A stretch of DNA of 7,783 nucleotides from Anaerolineaceae bacterium UBA6801 (GTDB lineage Bacteria; Chloroflexota; Anaerolineae; Anaerolineales; Anaerolineaceae), in assembly GCA_002452315.1 (NCBI GenBank), contig DKFH01000131.1, forward strand, positions 242 through 8,024. The letters are read 5' to 3'. Both the position numbers and the translations under genes were made by a program. The notes beneath the pieces are model-generated. The model worked only from the letters and a program-made list of their open reading frames with translations, searched no databases and was not told the DNA's origin. Shown in pieces: positions 1 through 5,896 of this stretch (positions are counted from its first letter, which is position 1; each line of letters opens with the position of its first letter).

Positions 1-106
1 GAAAATCCCAGTTGGCGGGGTTGAAGGCCGGGAGGGGGCCGTAATGCAAGGTGGGAAACCCGCTGGTGGGGTGCTGTCCTGGTGGCAGGCGTTTTTGATG
101 GGTCAT
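1..106 (-). CDS. Sulfite-oxidase-like molybdopterin-dependent oxidoreductase, N-terminal fragment (runs off the left edge)
   Basis: Seen: an ATG at 106-104 on the minus strand opens a frame that stays open for 35 codons to the window edge. It reads MTHQKRLPPGQ, then a GFPTLHYGPLPAF segment, then NPANWDF. Known: the pattern RLPPGQ-x-x-x-GFP-x-LHYGP-x-P-x-F-x-P-x-x-WDF is typical of the extreme N-terminus of bacterial sulfite-oxidase-like (SUOX-like) molybdopterin oxidoreductases, before the molybdenum-cofactor domain. The catalytic Cys and cofactor-binding regions lie outside the window, so activity cannot be judged. The start lies 27 bases after the stop of the upstream hydrolase gene on the same strand, which suggests one operon. 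The ribosome binding site is weak (an AGGA about 14 bases upstream), so translation may depend on coupling. The family assignment rests on only 35 residues. Confidence 0.66.
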   Translation of the reverse strand, partial: MTHQKRLPPGQHPTSGFPTLHYGPLPAFNPANWDF

Positions 107-133
107 AATGCGGCGCACTTGTCCTGTGCCGGG

Positions 134-820
134 TTAGGGGTAGACAAACGCTTCGCCGGGGGTCAGCACCCGGGCTTTGGCGGCAGTTTCGGCCTCCACC
201 TGCGCTGCCCAGGCGTGGGGGTCCTGGGCAATCAGCCCGAAGGTGTTGTAGTGAATGGGGATCACGACTTCCGGGGTGAGCAACTTTACGGCCCGCAGCG
301 CGTCCGCTGGTCCCATGGTGTAATTATCCCCGATGGGCAGGACCGCCAGGGTCACGCCCTCTTCGCCGATCAAGGCCATATCGCCGAACAGGCCGGTATC
401 GCCAGCCAGGTAGATCTTTTCCCCGTGGTTGGTGGTCAGCAGGAACCCGGCCGGGTTGCCGCCATAGCTGCCGTCTGGCAGTCCCGATCCGTGCAAGGCC
501 AGGGTCAGTTTGAGGTAACCAAAGGGGTGCTGGTGGCCGCCGCCCAGGTGCTGGGCGTGGGTTTTGATGCCCTTTTTACGCAGCCAACCGCTGATCTCCG
601 CGTTGGCGATCACCATGGCGCCGGTGCGTTCGGCGATCTCAATGGTGTCACCGATGTGGTCGCCGTGCCCGTGGGTCACCAGGATATAGTCGGCAGCAAC
701 TTTAGCAGGGTCCACCGTGGCAGCCGGGTTCTGACTGAGGTAGGGATCGACCAGCAACTGGTAGCCGTCGGTCTCCAGGGCGAGGGAGGCGTGGCCGATC
801 CAGGTGAGTTTAAAAGCCAT
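134..820 (-). CDS. UPF0173-type metal-dependent hydrolase (metallo-beta-lactamase fold)
   Basis: Predicted soluble cytoplasmic hydrolase of 228 residues, the usual length for the UPF0173 (YtkL-like) branch of the metallo-beta-lactamase superfamily. Seen: N-terminal TWIGHAS with His10; the metal-binding HGHGDH motif at residues 50-55 (H50, H52, D54, H55); His110 after a beta strand; LAGDTGLF with Asp141, the bridging metal ligand position; the family-typical GDNYTMGP at 164-171; and PIHYNTF with His190 near the C-terminus. All expected ligands of a dinuclear centre are therefore present. The physiological substrate of UPF0173 proteins is not established, so none is named. The ATG at 820-818 follows AAAGGAG (833-827) with a 6-base spacer, which supports this start. 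A sulfite-oxidase-like gene begins 27 bases downstream on the same strand. Family membership is secure; the role is unknown. Confidence 0.93.
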   Translation of the reverse strand: MAFKLTWIGHASLALETDGYQLLVDPYLSQNPAATVDPAKVAADYILVTHGHGDHIGDTIEIAERTGAMVIANAEISGWLRKKGIKTHAQHLGGGHQHPFGYLKLTLALHGSGLPDGSYGGNPAGFLLTTNHGEKIYLAGDTGLFGDMALIGEEGVTLAVLPIGDNYTMGPADALRAVKLLTPEVVIPIHYNTFGLIAQDPHAWAAQVEAETAAKARVLTPGEAFVYP

Positions 821-856
821 CTACAGCTCCTTTCTTATCGTGTGCATGTTTAGTTA

Positions 857-885
857 ATTATACAGGGCATCCGCCCAGTTTTAAA
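857..885 (-). promoter_or_regulatory. Probable sigma-70-type promoter of the hydrolase/oxidoreductase operon
   Basis: On the minus strand, TTTAAA (885-880, four of six matches to TTGACA) is separated by 17 bases from a perfect TATAAT (862-857). Transcription would start near position 850, about 30 bases before the hydrolase ATG. The spacer is AT-rich compared with the genes on both sides, as expected for a divergent promoter region. Confidence 0.6.
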
Positions 886-922
886 CCCATAGAGGGATGG
901 TATTTCAAGATTATTAGAATTG

Positions 923-950
923 TTGGGTGATTCAGTAATTATGTTAAAAT
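923..950 (+). promoter_or_regulatory. Possible promoter of the PLP-enzyme gene
   Basis: TAAAAT at 945-950 is a plausible -10 element. The best upstream partner is TTGGGT (923-928), with a 16-base spacer and only three matches to the -35 consensus. A start near 957 would give a leader of about 80 bases that contains two small hairpins. This is a weak call made from sequence alone. Confidence 0.33.
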
Positions 951-972
951 ACGGCTATGATTGATCCCCAAA

Positions 973-1030
973 CCGGAGTTTATATTCTCCGGGTTTATCT
1001 ACCGCTGCCCTAATCCGGCAGCCCAAGGAG
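973..1030 (+). promoter_or_regulatory. Structured 5' leader with two hairpins and the ribosome binding site of the PLP-enzyme gene
   Basis: Hairpin 1 pairs CCGGAG (973-978) with CTCCGG (987-992) around an 8-base AT-rich loop. Hairpin 2 pairs GCTGCC (1004-1009) with GGCAGC (1017-1022) around CTAATCC. Only two bases separate hairpin 2 from AAGGAG (1025-1030), the ribosome binding site, which sits 6 bases before the TTG start at 1037. CTCC at 987-990 could alternatively pair with GGAG at 1027-1030. The leader is too short to be a standard SAM riboswitch and does not match a riboswitch class I recognise. A regulatory role is inferred only. Confidence 0.35.
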
Positions 1031-1036
1031 CATAAA

Positions 1037-2275
1037 TTGAAACAACATCCCAGCAAGTATAACGGCTTATCCACGTTCCTAACGCACTACACGGAATTAG
1101 GTCACGCAGAGAACGCCCATGTCTCCCCAATTTATCAGAATTCCGTCTTTGTTTTTGACAATACCGAGATGGGTGCAGCGATTGCCGCAGGTGAGACACC
1201 CGGTTTTTATTACTCACGCCTGAACAACCCCAACCACCAACAATTAGCTCGTAAGCTGGCCGCACTGGAAGCCTGGGACCTGTTACGGCAAAACCCCGAT
1301 ACAGAGCCAGACGCGCTGGCAGGCGGGCTGGTATTTGCCTCCGGTATGGCGGCCATCTCGGCGGCCGTGCTGGCCTCGGTTCAGGCGGGGGATACCCTGC
1401 TGACGCAGGCGGGGCTGTACGATGGCACCTACCTATTGTTCAAGAACCTGCTACCCAAGTATGGCATTGATGTGGTGTGGGTGACCGACAACACCCCCGC
1501 AGGCTGGGCGCAGGCCTTTGCGGCGCATCCCAACGCCAAACTGGCGTATCTTGAGACACCGGCCAACCCCTCTATGCGCCTGACGGACATTCGCGCGGTG
1601 GCTGACCTGGCGCATCAGCATGGCGCCCGGGTGGCAGTGGATAATACCTTTGCCACGCCCTATTGCCAGCGCCCTTTCACCCTGGGGGCAGAGCTGGTGG
1701 TGCACTCCACCACCAAGTTCCTTTCCGGGCATGGCCAGTTGATTGGTGGGGCAGTACTGACCACCGACCTGGATCTGCTGGCCGGGGAACTGTACTCGGT
1801 TTACAAGCTGATGGGTCCCACACCCAGCCCGATGGACACCTGGCTGACCAACATCGGATTGAAGACCTTTGAGCTGCGTATGGCTCGCCACTGCAGCAAC
1901 GCCCTGCGGGTGGCCAAACGGCTGGAAGATCATCCCGGTGTGGCCCGCGTGTATTATCCCGGCCTCACCAGTCATCCGGATCATACCCTGGCGCGCACGC
2001 AGATGATGGATTATGGCGGCATGATTTCTTTTGAGTTGAAGGGCGGGCTGGAGGCCGGTGCGCGTATGATGGACCGACTCAAGGTGGCCACCCTGGCCGT
2101 CAGCCTGGGCAATGTGGATACGCTCATCCAGCACCCCGCCAGCATGACCCACCGCAACACGCCGCGCGAGGAGCGCATGGCCGTGGGGGTCACAGACGGG
2201 CTGGTGCGTCTCTCGGTGGGCATCGAGGACCCAACCGACCTGACCCGGGACTTGCTGGGGGCAATTGAGGGGTAG
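1037..2275 (+). CDS. PLP-dependent trans-sulfuration family enzyme (cystathionine/methionine gamma-lyase-like)
   Basis: Cytoplasmic enzyme of 412 residues from the Cys/Met metabolism PLP family, a usual length. Seen: YSR at 59-61, the motif whose Tyr and Arg contact the cofactor phosphate of the neighbouring subunit; SGMAA at 102-106; VDNTFATP with Asp202, which contacts the pyridine nitrogen; and HSTTKFLSGHG with the PLP-binding Lys227. The C-terminal SLGNVDTLIQHPASMTH stretch is typical of the family. Members act as methionine or cystathionine gamma-lyases, cystathionine gamma-synthases, or O-acetylhomoserine sulfhydrylases, and motifs alone do not separate these. The segment that reads YGCT in classical methionine gamma-lyases is YDGT here (Tyr128, Asp129), so the Cys associated with that activity is absent. 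The TTG start is chosen because AAGGAG (1025-1030) lies 6 bases upstream and no nearby in-frame ATG keeps the N-terminus. The gene stands alone, divergent from the hydrolase operon. Confidence 0.9.
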   Translation: MKQHPSKYNGLSTFLTHYTELGHAENAHVSPIYQNSVFVFDNTEMGAAIAAGETPGFYYSRLNNPNHQQLARKLAALEAWDLLRQNPDTEPDALAGGLVFASGMAAISAAVLASVQAGDTLLTQAGLYDGTYLLFKNLLPKYGIDVVWVTDNTPAGWAQAFAAHPNAKLAYLETPANPSMRLTDIRAVADLAHQHGARVAVDNTFATPYCQRPFTLGAELVVHSTTKFLSGHGQLIGGAVLTTDLDLLAGELYSVYKLMGPTPSPMDTWLTNIGLKTFELRMARHCSNALRVAKRLEDHPGVARVYYPGLTSHPDHTLARTQMMDYGGMISFELKGGLEAGARMMDRLKVATLAVSLGNVDTLIQHPASMTHRNTPREERMAVGVTDGLVRLSVGIEDPTDLTRDLLGAIEG

Positions 2276-2342
2276 GTTTTGTGTAGGGCAGGCAGGCTTG
2301 TGGCTTTGTCGAACAATCGTAAAATTATCAATTTCTCCGTAG

Positions 2343-2450
2343 GGTGGGTTGGCGGGAAGAAGAGTGAGATTAACCTATGGGGGACTAATCTAAAACCATC
2401 GACTCTTCGCCAACCCACCATAAGCTAAAATTCACAAGCGTGGTGGGTTG
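2343..2450. repeat. REP-like inverted repeat with GGTGGGTTG/CAACCCACC arms
   Basis: GGTGGGTTGGCG (2343-2354) is exactly complementary to CGCCAACCCACC (2408-2419), and after a 5-base bulge AAGAGT (2360-2365) can pair with ACTCTT (2402-2407). A third arm, GGTGGGTTG at 2442-2450, could pair instead with 2411-2419, giving two mutually exclusive hairpins. Sequences of the form GTAGGGTGGGTT with an inverted partner are common dispersed intergenic repeats in many bacteria, and this resembles them. It begins 67 bases after the PLP-enzyme stop and might also help end or stabilise that transcript, but no T-run follows. No intact gene is seen from 2276 to 2480. Confidence 0.55.
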
Positions 2451-2545
2451 CCCTTAGACTTGATGGTGTTTTTTAGCAGTAGTGTAGTGCGGTCGAAAAA
2501 CTGGACACCTCAAGAATATAGTATTATCAAACTATGGAGGCGAAA

Positions 2546-2860
2546 ATGGCCAGAAAATACCGCACCTTCAGTGCAGACTTCAAACTTAATACCGTCATGG
2601 AAGGCTTTCGAGGGGAGAAAAGTATTGCACAAATATGTCGAGAACGAGAGATCAAACACGTGCTTTACTATAAGTGACGAGATATCTTCATAGAAAATGC
2701 CGCCAGTGTGTTTGGAGGGCAGGGAGAAAACGATTGGCAGAAATTAGAAGCGCGAATTGCGGAGTTAGAGCGGATGATCGGGCAACTGACCATCGAAAAT
2801 GAAATTTTAAAAAAAGCCAAAAGCTGGCTGGGCTCAGGATACAGGAAAAACGGGCTATGA
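2546..2860 (+). pseudogene. IS3-family transposase OrfA, interrupted by an in-frame TGA
   Basis: The ATG at 2546 follows GGAGG (2536-2540). The frame encodes MARKYRTFSADFK at the N-terminus, then SIAQICRERE, a helix-turn-helix of the IS3 OrfA type that binds the element's ends, then LYYK. Codon 44 is TGA (2675-2677), where relatives usually have Trp (TGG), so a single change explains it. Reading on, the frame gives RDIFIENAASVF and a leucine-zipper-like segment (LEARIAELERMIGQL, then TIENEILKKA) used for multimerisation, and ends at TGA 2858-2860. Total length is 104 codons, normal for OrfA. Because the stop falls between the DNA-binding and zipper parts, a working OrfA is unlikely. The base composition is more AT-rich than that of the flanking genes, consistent with acquired DNA. 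Confidence 0.85.
2809..2816 (+). other. Remnant A7G programmed -1 frameshift site (IS3 orfA/orfB)
   Basis: Seven A residues followed by G lie in the orfA frame as A-AAA-AAA-G, the usual slippery arrangement in this transposase family. A -1 shift there enters the frame that reads LRIQEKRAMIEALKEA and contains an ATG at 2857 overlapping the orfA stop as ATGA. This is the expected position for making the OrfAB fusion in an intact element. It has no function here because orfB is lost. Confidence 0.6.
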
Positions 2861-2973
2861 TCGAAGCGCTCAAAGAAGCGGTTACAGCTGAGGTAATTGC
2901 GAATTTTGACCTCTCCGAGCTCACAACCATCCTAAAAACAAACAGCCAAGGTCGATTTGGGCTTTCTGTTTAG
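2857..2973 (+). pseudogene. Truncated start of IS3 OrfB joined to unrelated sequence
   Basis: A 38-codon frame starts at the ATG overlapping the orfA stop. The first eight residues, MIEALKEA, match the style of OrfB N-termini (EKRA followed by a charged helix). The rest, from about Val9 to the TAG at 2971-2973, does not resemble a transposase. The change point near 2880 is therefore taken as a deletion or recombination junction. The frame probably produces nothing functional. Confidence 0.45.
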
Positions 2974-3301
2974 GTGTGTATCGTTTTCTCATGGGTGATG
3001 TACCACCTTATTTTTGGCCTTTTTTGTGTCTAAATTTACTTTACCACTTAAATTATTGACTTAAATGTGAGCTGAATCGGCCTTTTCAACTCCATTTTTG
3101 GCCGCTTTGGTTTAATGTTCGTACTTATTGGAATTATTCAACACTTTCAAGGGTTAACTAATGATTAACCGCGCATGCTCTCACCCGGTTAGGAACGGTT
3201 ATCCAGGCCCTTGCAAATATCCTTGACCATATCTCTTCCCGAACCGCAAGAAAGCTCCACATTGCTGCCCGGTTCGACCCATTCACGGTACGTACTCTCC
3301 T
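2974..3301. other. AT-rich spacer upstream of hutU with small inverted repeats, no gene seen
   Basis: No frame in this stretch has both a credible start and protein-like composition. It contains two copies of TTTTTGGCC (3011-3019 and 3095-3103). It also holds an inverted repeat GGTTAA/TTAACC (3152-3157 and 3165-3170), a longer-range pair CGAACCG/CGGTTCG (3240-3246 and 3270-3276), and the 8-bp palindrome GTACGTAC (3288-3295), which ends 6 bases before the hutU -35 element. The last could be an operator by position, but nothing identifies a regulator. Confidence 0.4.
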
Positions 3302-3330
3302 TTGAACATTTCCACAGAAAGCCTTATAAT
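3302..3330 (+). promoter_or_regulatory. Near-consensus sigma-70-type promoter of hutU
   Basis: TTGAAC (3302-3307, five of six matches to TTGACA) and a perfect TATAAT (3325-3330) are separated by exactly 17 bases. Transcription would start near 3337, giving a leader of about 38 bases. This is the strongest promoter in the window by consensus match and probably drives hutU and the two small genes behind it. Confidence 0.78.
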
Positions 3331-3374
3331 CTAAAGAGAATCTACACACAAGCAACCCGTCAAGGAGGCATCCC

Positions 3375-5033
3375 ATGTCCCAACCCCGACCGGTGCGCGC
3401 CCCCCGCGGCACCCAACTGACCTGCAAATCCTGGCTGACCGAAGCCGCCTACCGCATGATCCAGAACAACCTCGACCCCGAGGTGGCCGAACGCCCGGAT
3501 GACCTGGTGGTCTACGGCGGGCGCGGCCAGGCAGCCCGCTCCTGGGAGGCCTTTGATGCCATCCTGGCCACCCTCAAAAACCTTGAAGACGATGAAACCC
3601 TGCTGGTGCAATCGGGTAAACCGGTGGTTGTGTTCAAAACCCACCCCGACGCCCCGCGCGTGCTGATCGCCAATTCTAACCTGGTCCCGCATTGGGCCAC
3701 CCAAGAACATTTTGATGACCTGGCCGCCAAGGGGCTGATCATGTACGGGCAAATGACCGCCGGTTCATGGATCTATATCGGCACCCAGGGCATCCTCCAG
3801 GGCACCTACGAGACCCTTGGCTCCCTGGCCCACCTGCAGGGCTGGCCCTCGCTGAAGGGCAAGTTCGTCCTCACCGCCGGTTTGGGCGGCATGGGCGGTG
3901 CCCAGCCCCTGGCGATCACCATGAACGAGGGCGTGGGCTTGATCGTCGAGGTGGGCCCTGAGCGCGCCCGCCGCCGCCTGGAGATCGGCTATGTGGACGC
4001 TGTCGTCGACACCCTGGAAGAAGCCATGACCCTGGTGGAAGAGGCGCTGGATGCCGAAACGCCCAAATCGATCGGGCTGATCGGCAATGCCGCCGAGATC
4101 TTCCCGGAACTGGTCATCCGCGGCGTGATCCCGGATGTGGTTACCGACCAGACCCCCGCACATGACCTGCTCAGCTACGTCCCCGCCGGGCTGTCGCTGG
4201 CTGAAGCGGATGAGCTGCGGGCACAAGACCCCGCGGCTTATTCCAAACGCTCACAAGCCTCCATAGCAGTACATGTGCAGGCCATGCTCGACTTTCAGAA
4301 GGCCGGCGCCGAGGTGTTCGACTACGGCAACAACCTGCGCCAGCGCGCCTTTGACTACGGCGTGCAGGACGCCTTCAACTTTCCGGGCTTTGTGCCCGCC
4401 TATATCCGCCCGCTGTTTTGCGAGGGCAAAGGCCCCTTCCGCTGGGTGGCGCTTTCAGGTGACCCGGAGGATATCTACGCCACAGACCAGGCCATCAAAG
4501 CGCTGTTCCCGGAGGATGAACACCTGCACCGCTGGCTGGACATGGCCAGGGAGAAGGTGCCCTTCCAGGGGCTGCCCGCGCGCATCTGCTGGCTGGGCTA
4601 CGGTGAGCGCGCCCAGGCCGGGCTGGTCTTCAATAACCTGGTGGCTGAGGGCATCGTCTCGGCACCAATCGTGATCGGGCGCGACCACCTCGATTCGGGC
4701 TCCGTGGCCTCCCCTAACCGGGAGACCGAGAGCATGCTGGACGGCACCGACGCGGTCAGCGACTGGCCGATCCTGAATGCACTCATCAACGCGGTCAACG
4801 GCGCCACCTGGGTCTCCTTCCACCATGGCGGCGGGGTCGGGATCGGCTTCAGCCAGCATGCCGGCCAGGTGATCGTGGCGGATGGCACCGCGGCGGCTGC
4901 CGAACGGCTGGAACGCGTCCTGACGGTCGACCCCGGCATGGGCATCGCCCGCCACGCAGACGCAGGTTACAAAATCGCCATTGAAGCAGCCCAACGCCAC
5001 GGGATGTACATCCCCATGCTCAAGGAGGACTGA
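3375..5033 (+). CDS. hutU: Urocanate hydratase (urocanase)
   Basis: Catalyses hydration of urocanate to 4-imidazolone-5-propanoate, the second step of histidine degradation, in the cytoplasm, with tightly bound NAD+ acting as an electrophile. Seen: 552 residues, the normal family length; the glycine-rich NAD-binding stretch TAGLGGMGGAQPL starting at residue 167; the urocanase signature FQGLPARICW at 397-406 with the conserved Cys405; and near the C-terminus GSVASPNRETE and SFHHGGGVGIGFSQH, both strongly conserved in the family. The N-terminal half also carries YGGRGQAARSW, typical of urocanases. The ATG follows AAGGAGG (3362-3368) with a 6-base spacer. No hutH, hutI or formimidoylglutamate-processing gene is in the window, so the rest of the pathway must be elsewhere or absent. 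Two small membrane-protein genes follow directly and appear co-transcribed. The frame is intact, and no key residue was seen to be missing. Confidence 0.97.
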   Translation: MSQPRPVRAPRGTQLTCKSWLTEAAYRMIQNNLDPEVAERPDDLVVYGGRGQAARSWEAFDAILATLKNLEDDETLLVQSGKPVVVFKTHPDAPRVLIANSNLVPHWATQEHFDDLAAKGLIMYGQMTAGSWIYIGTQGILQGTYETLGSLAHLQGWPSLKGKFVLTAGLGGMGGAQPLAITMNEGVGLIVEVGPERARRRLEIGYVDAVVDTLEEAMTLVEEALDAETPKSIGLIGNAAEIFPELVIRGVIPDVVTDQTPAHDLLSYVPAGLSLAEADELRAQDPAAYSKRSQASIAVHVQAMLDFQKAGAEVFDYGNNLRQRAFDYGVQDAFNFPGFVPAYIRPLFCEGKGPFRWVALSGDPEDIYATDQAIKALFPEDEHLHRWLDMAREKVPFQGLPARICWLGYGERAQAGLVFNNLVAEGIVSAPIVIGRDHLDSGSVASPNRETESMLDGTDAVSDWPILNALINAVNGATWVSFHHGGGVGIGFSQHAGQVIVADGTAAAAERLERVLTVDPGMGIARHADAGYKIAIEAAQRHGMYIPMLKED

Positions 5034-5034
5034 A

Positions 5035-5391
5035 TTGAACCGGCGGGTGTGGCGTTTCGTATTCTTTGGGTTGGCCATCCTGGCCGGGTTTACCGCCGGG
5101 CTGGGCTACGGCTGGGTGATCAACCCCGTACGCTATAAAAGCACCAGCCCCGAAACCCTGCGGCGGGACTATCAAACCGACTTCATCCTGATGACGGCGG
5201 AGCTGTACAACACCGAAGGTGACCTACCTTTGGCCCTGGCCCGCCTGGACTTCCTGGGCGATGGTTCCCCGTTAGCTTTGCTAAATGCAGCTATTGACTT
5301 TGCCCACACCCACCACTACGCGCCCACTGACCTGCAGCTCATGCAGGTTTTGGCCGCGGATATTGTCCTGGTCCTGGGCGAGACAGAGTGA
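5035..5391 (+). CDS. Small single-pass membrane-anchored protein of unknown function, copy A
   Basis: 118 residues from a TTG start at 5035-5037, preceded by AAGGAGG (5022-5028) inside the last codons of hutU, with a 6-base spacer. The TTG lies one base after the hutU stop, so translation is probably coupled. The frame is open further upstream, but those residues look like the shadow of hutU. Seen: basic N-terminus MNRRVWR, one hydrophobic segment at about residues 8-29, then GWVINPVRY, and a helical stretch (about 39-75) with DF-x(6)-AELYNTEGDLPLALARL that resembles a single TPR-like helix pair. The rest is probably outside the membrane by the positive-inside rule. It is clearly similar to the next gene. 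Proteins of this style are familiar from Anaerolineae, but I know no assigned function. A role in urocanate metabolism should not be assumed from position alone. Confidence 0.8.
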   Translation: MNRRVWRFVFFGLAILAGFTAGLGYGWVINPVRYKSTSPETLRRDYQTDFILMTAELYNTEGDLPLALARLDFLGDGSPLALLNAAIDFAHTHHYAPTDLQLMQVLAADIVLVLGETE

Positions 5392-5401
5392 GTGAGCCGG
5401 A

Positions 5402-5890
5402 ATGACGATGCTGAATGATACCCAGGAAGTGCGCACATCCCCCCCAGCGCCGCAAAAACGCAGCCCGTTGTACTTGCTGACCGGGTTGATCTTGGGCCTG
5501 ATCCTCGGGCTGGTCTATGCCTGGGTGATTAACCCGGTCATCTATGAAGATACCACCCCGGCCAGCCTGGGTGATGCGGATAAGGATTTCTACCGCAGCA
5601 CCATCGCCCAGGTGTACGCCCACACCGGCGACCTCGAGCGGGCTGCCCTCCGGCTGGCCTTGCTGGAAGATGAAGACCCGGTCTACACCCTTGGCGTTCA
5701 GGCCCAGCGAGTGTTGGCAGAGGGCCAGGAAGCGGAAGCCCGTGCCCTCGCGCTGCTGGCCTCCGTTTTGCAGGGTTTACCTCAATATCAGCAAACAACC
5801 ACCGAAAGCGTCTCCCCTCAGCCGACGGCGACAGACCCCCCGCCATCGATCCCCACCAATACCCTGCCCATCCCCACATCAACGCCCTGA
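5402..5890 (+). CDS. Small membrane-anchored protein of unknown function, copy B, with Thr/Pro-rich tail
   Basis: 162 residues. A polar N-terminus of about 20 residues (several Pro and Lys/Arg) leads to a hydrophobic segment at about 22-43 (YLLTGLILGLILGLVYAWVI). Next come NPVIYEDTTPASL and a helical stretch with DFYRSTIAQVYAHTGDLERA that parallels copy A. After a second helical region rich in Ala and Glu, residues 132-162 are a Thr/Ser/Pro-rich low-complexity tail, common in exported linker regions of this phylum and probably outside the cell. It starts 10 bases after the stop of copy A. No good ribosome binding site is visible, so reinitiation after copy A is likely; ATG codons at 5402 and 5408 are both possible starts. 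The shared segment WVINPV-x-Y, with the Thr-Pro and Asp-Phe positions and the TGDL/EGDL motif, indicates gene duplication. The function is unknown. Confidence 0.83.
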   Translation: MTMLNDTQEVRTSPPAPQKRSPLYLLTGLILGLILGLVYAWVINPVIYEDTTPASLGDADKDFYRSTIAQVYAHTGDLERAALRLALLEDEDPVYTLGVQAQRVLAEGQEAEARALALLASVLQGLPQYQQTTTESVSPQPTATDPPPSIPTNTLPIPTSTP

Positions 5891-5896
5891 GGACTC

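Larger units (their letters stand above)
2483..2880 (+). mobile_element. Decayed left-end fragment of an IS3-family insertion sequence
   Basis: The fragment begins near TGTAGTGCGGTCG (2483-2495) and continues into AACTGGACACCT (2499-2510), which resembles the left terminal repeat of IS3-family elements. It then contains a ribosome binding site, a broken orfA, an A7G slippery site and about eight codons of orfB. Beyond about 2880 the translation no longer resembles a transposase, so most of orfB, including the DDE catalytic domain, is missing. No convincing right-end inverted repeat was found. The element cannot move by itself. The exact left boundary and the absence of a target duplication cannot be settled without a related intact copy. 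Confidence 0.7.

Noticed and set aside
44..853. Plus-strand open frame of 269 codons opposite the hydrolase gene
   Set aside because: It is the antisense of a clearly conserved metallo-beta-lactamase-fold gene and has low-complexity, Gly/Val/His-rich translation with no family features.
2688..2930. Minus-strand frame of 80 codons opposite the IS3 remnant
   Set aside because: It is the antisense shadow of orfA, whose helix-turn-helix and zipper segments are recognisable on the plus strand.
2972..2990. AGGTGTGTATCGTTTTCTC as a right terminal repeat of the IS3 remnant
   Set aside because: Only the first six bases match the reverse complement of the left end clearly; the remainder needs gaps, so the similarity may be chance.
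3262..3285. GGTTCGACCC as the T-arm of a tRNA gene
   Set aside because: No T-stem pairing, acceptor stem or anticodon arm can be formed around it at tRNA distances.
4273..4674. Overlapping plus-strand frame inside hutU
   Set aside because: It is a GC-rich shadow frame, rich in Arg, Cys, Ser and Pro, within an intact and conserved gene.
4981..5034. Upstream TTG start for the first small membrane protein
   Set aside because: It would overlap hutU by 53 bases, its extra residues look like an out-of-frame reading of hutU, and the start at 5035 has a well-placed AAGGAGG.
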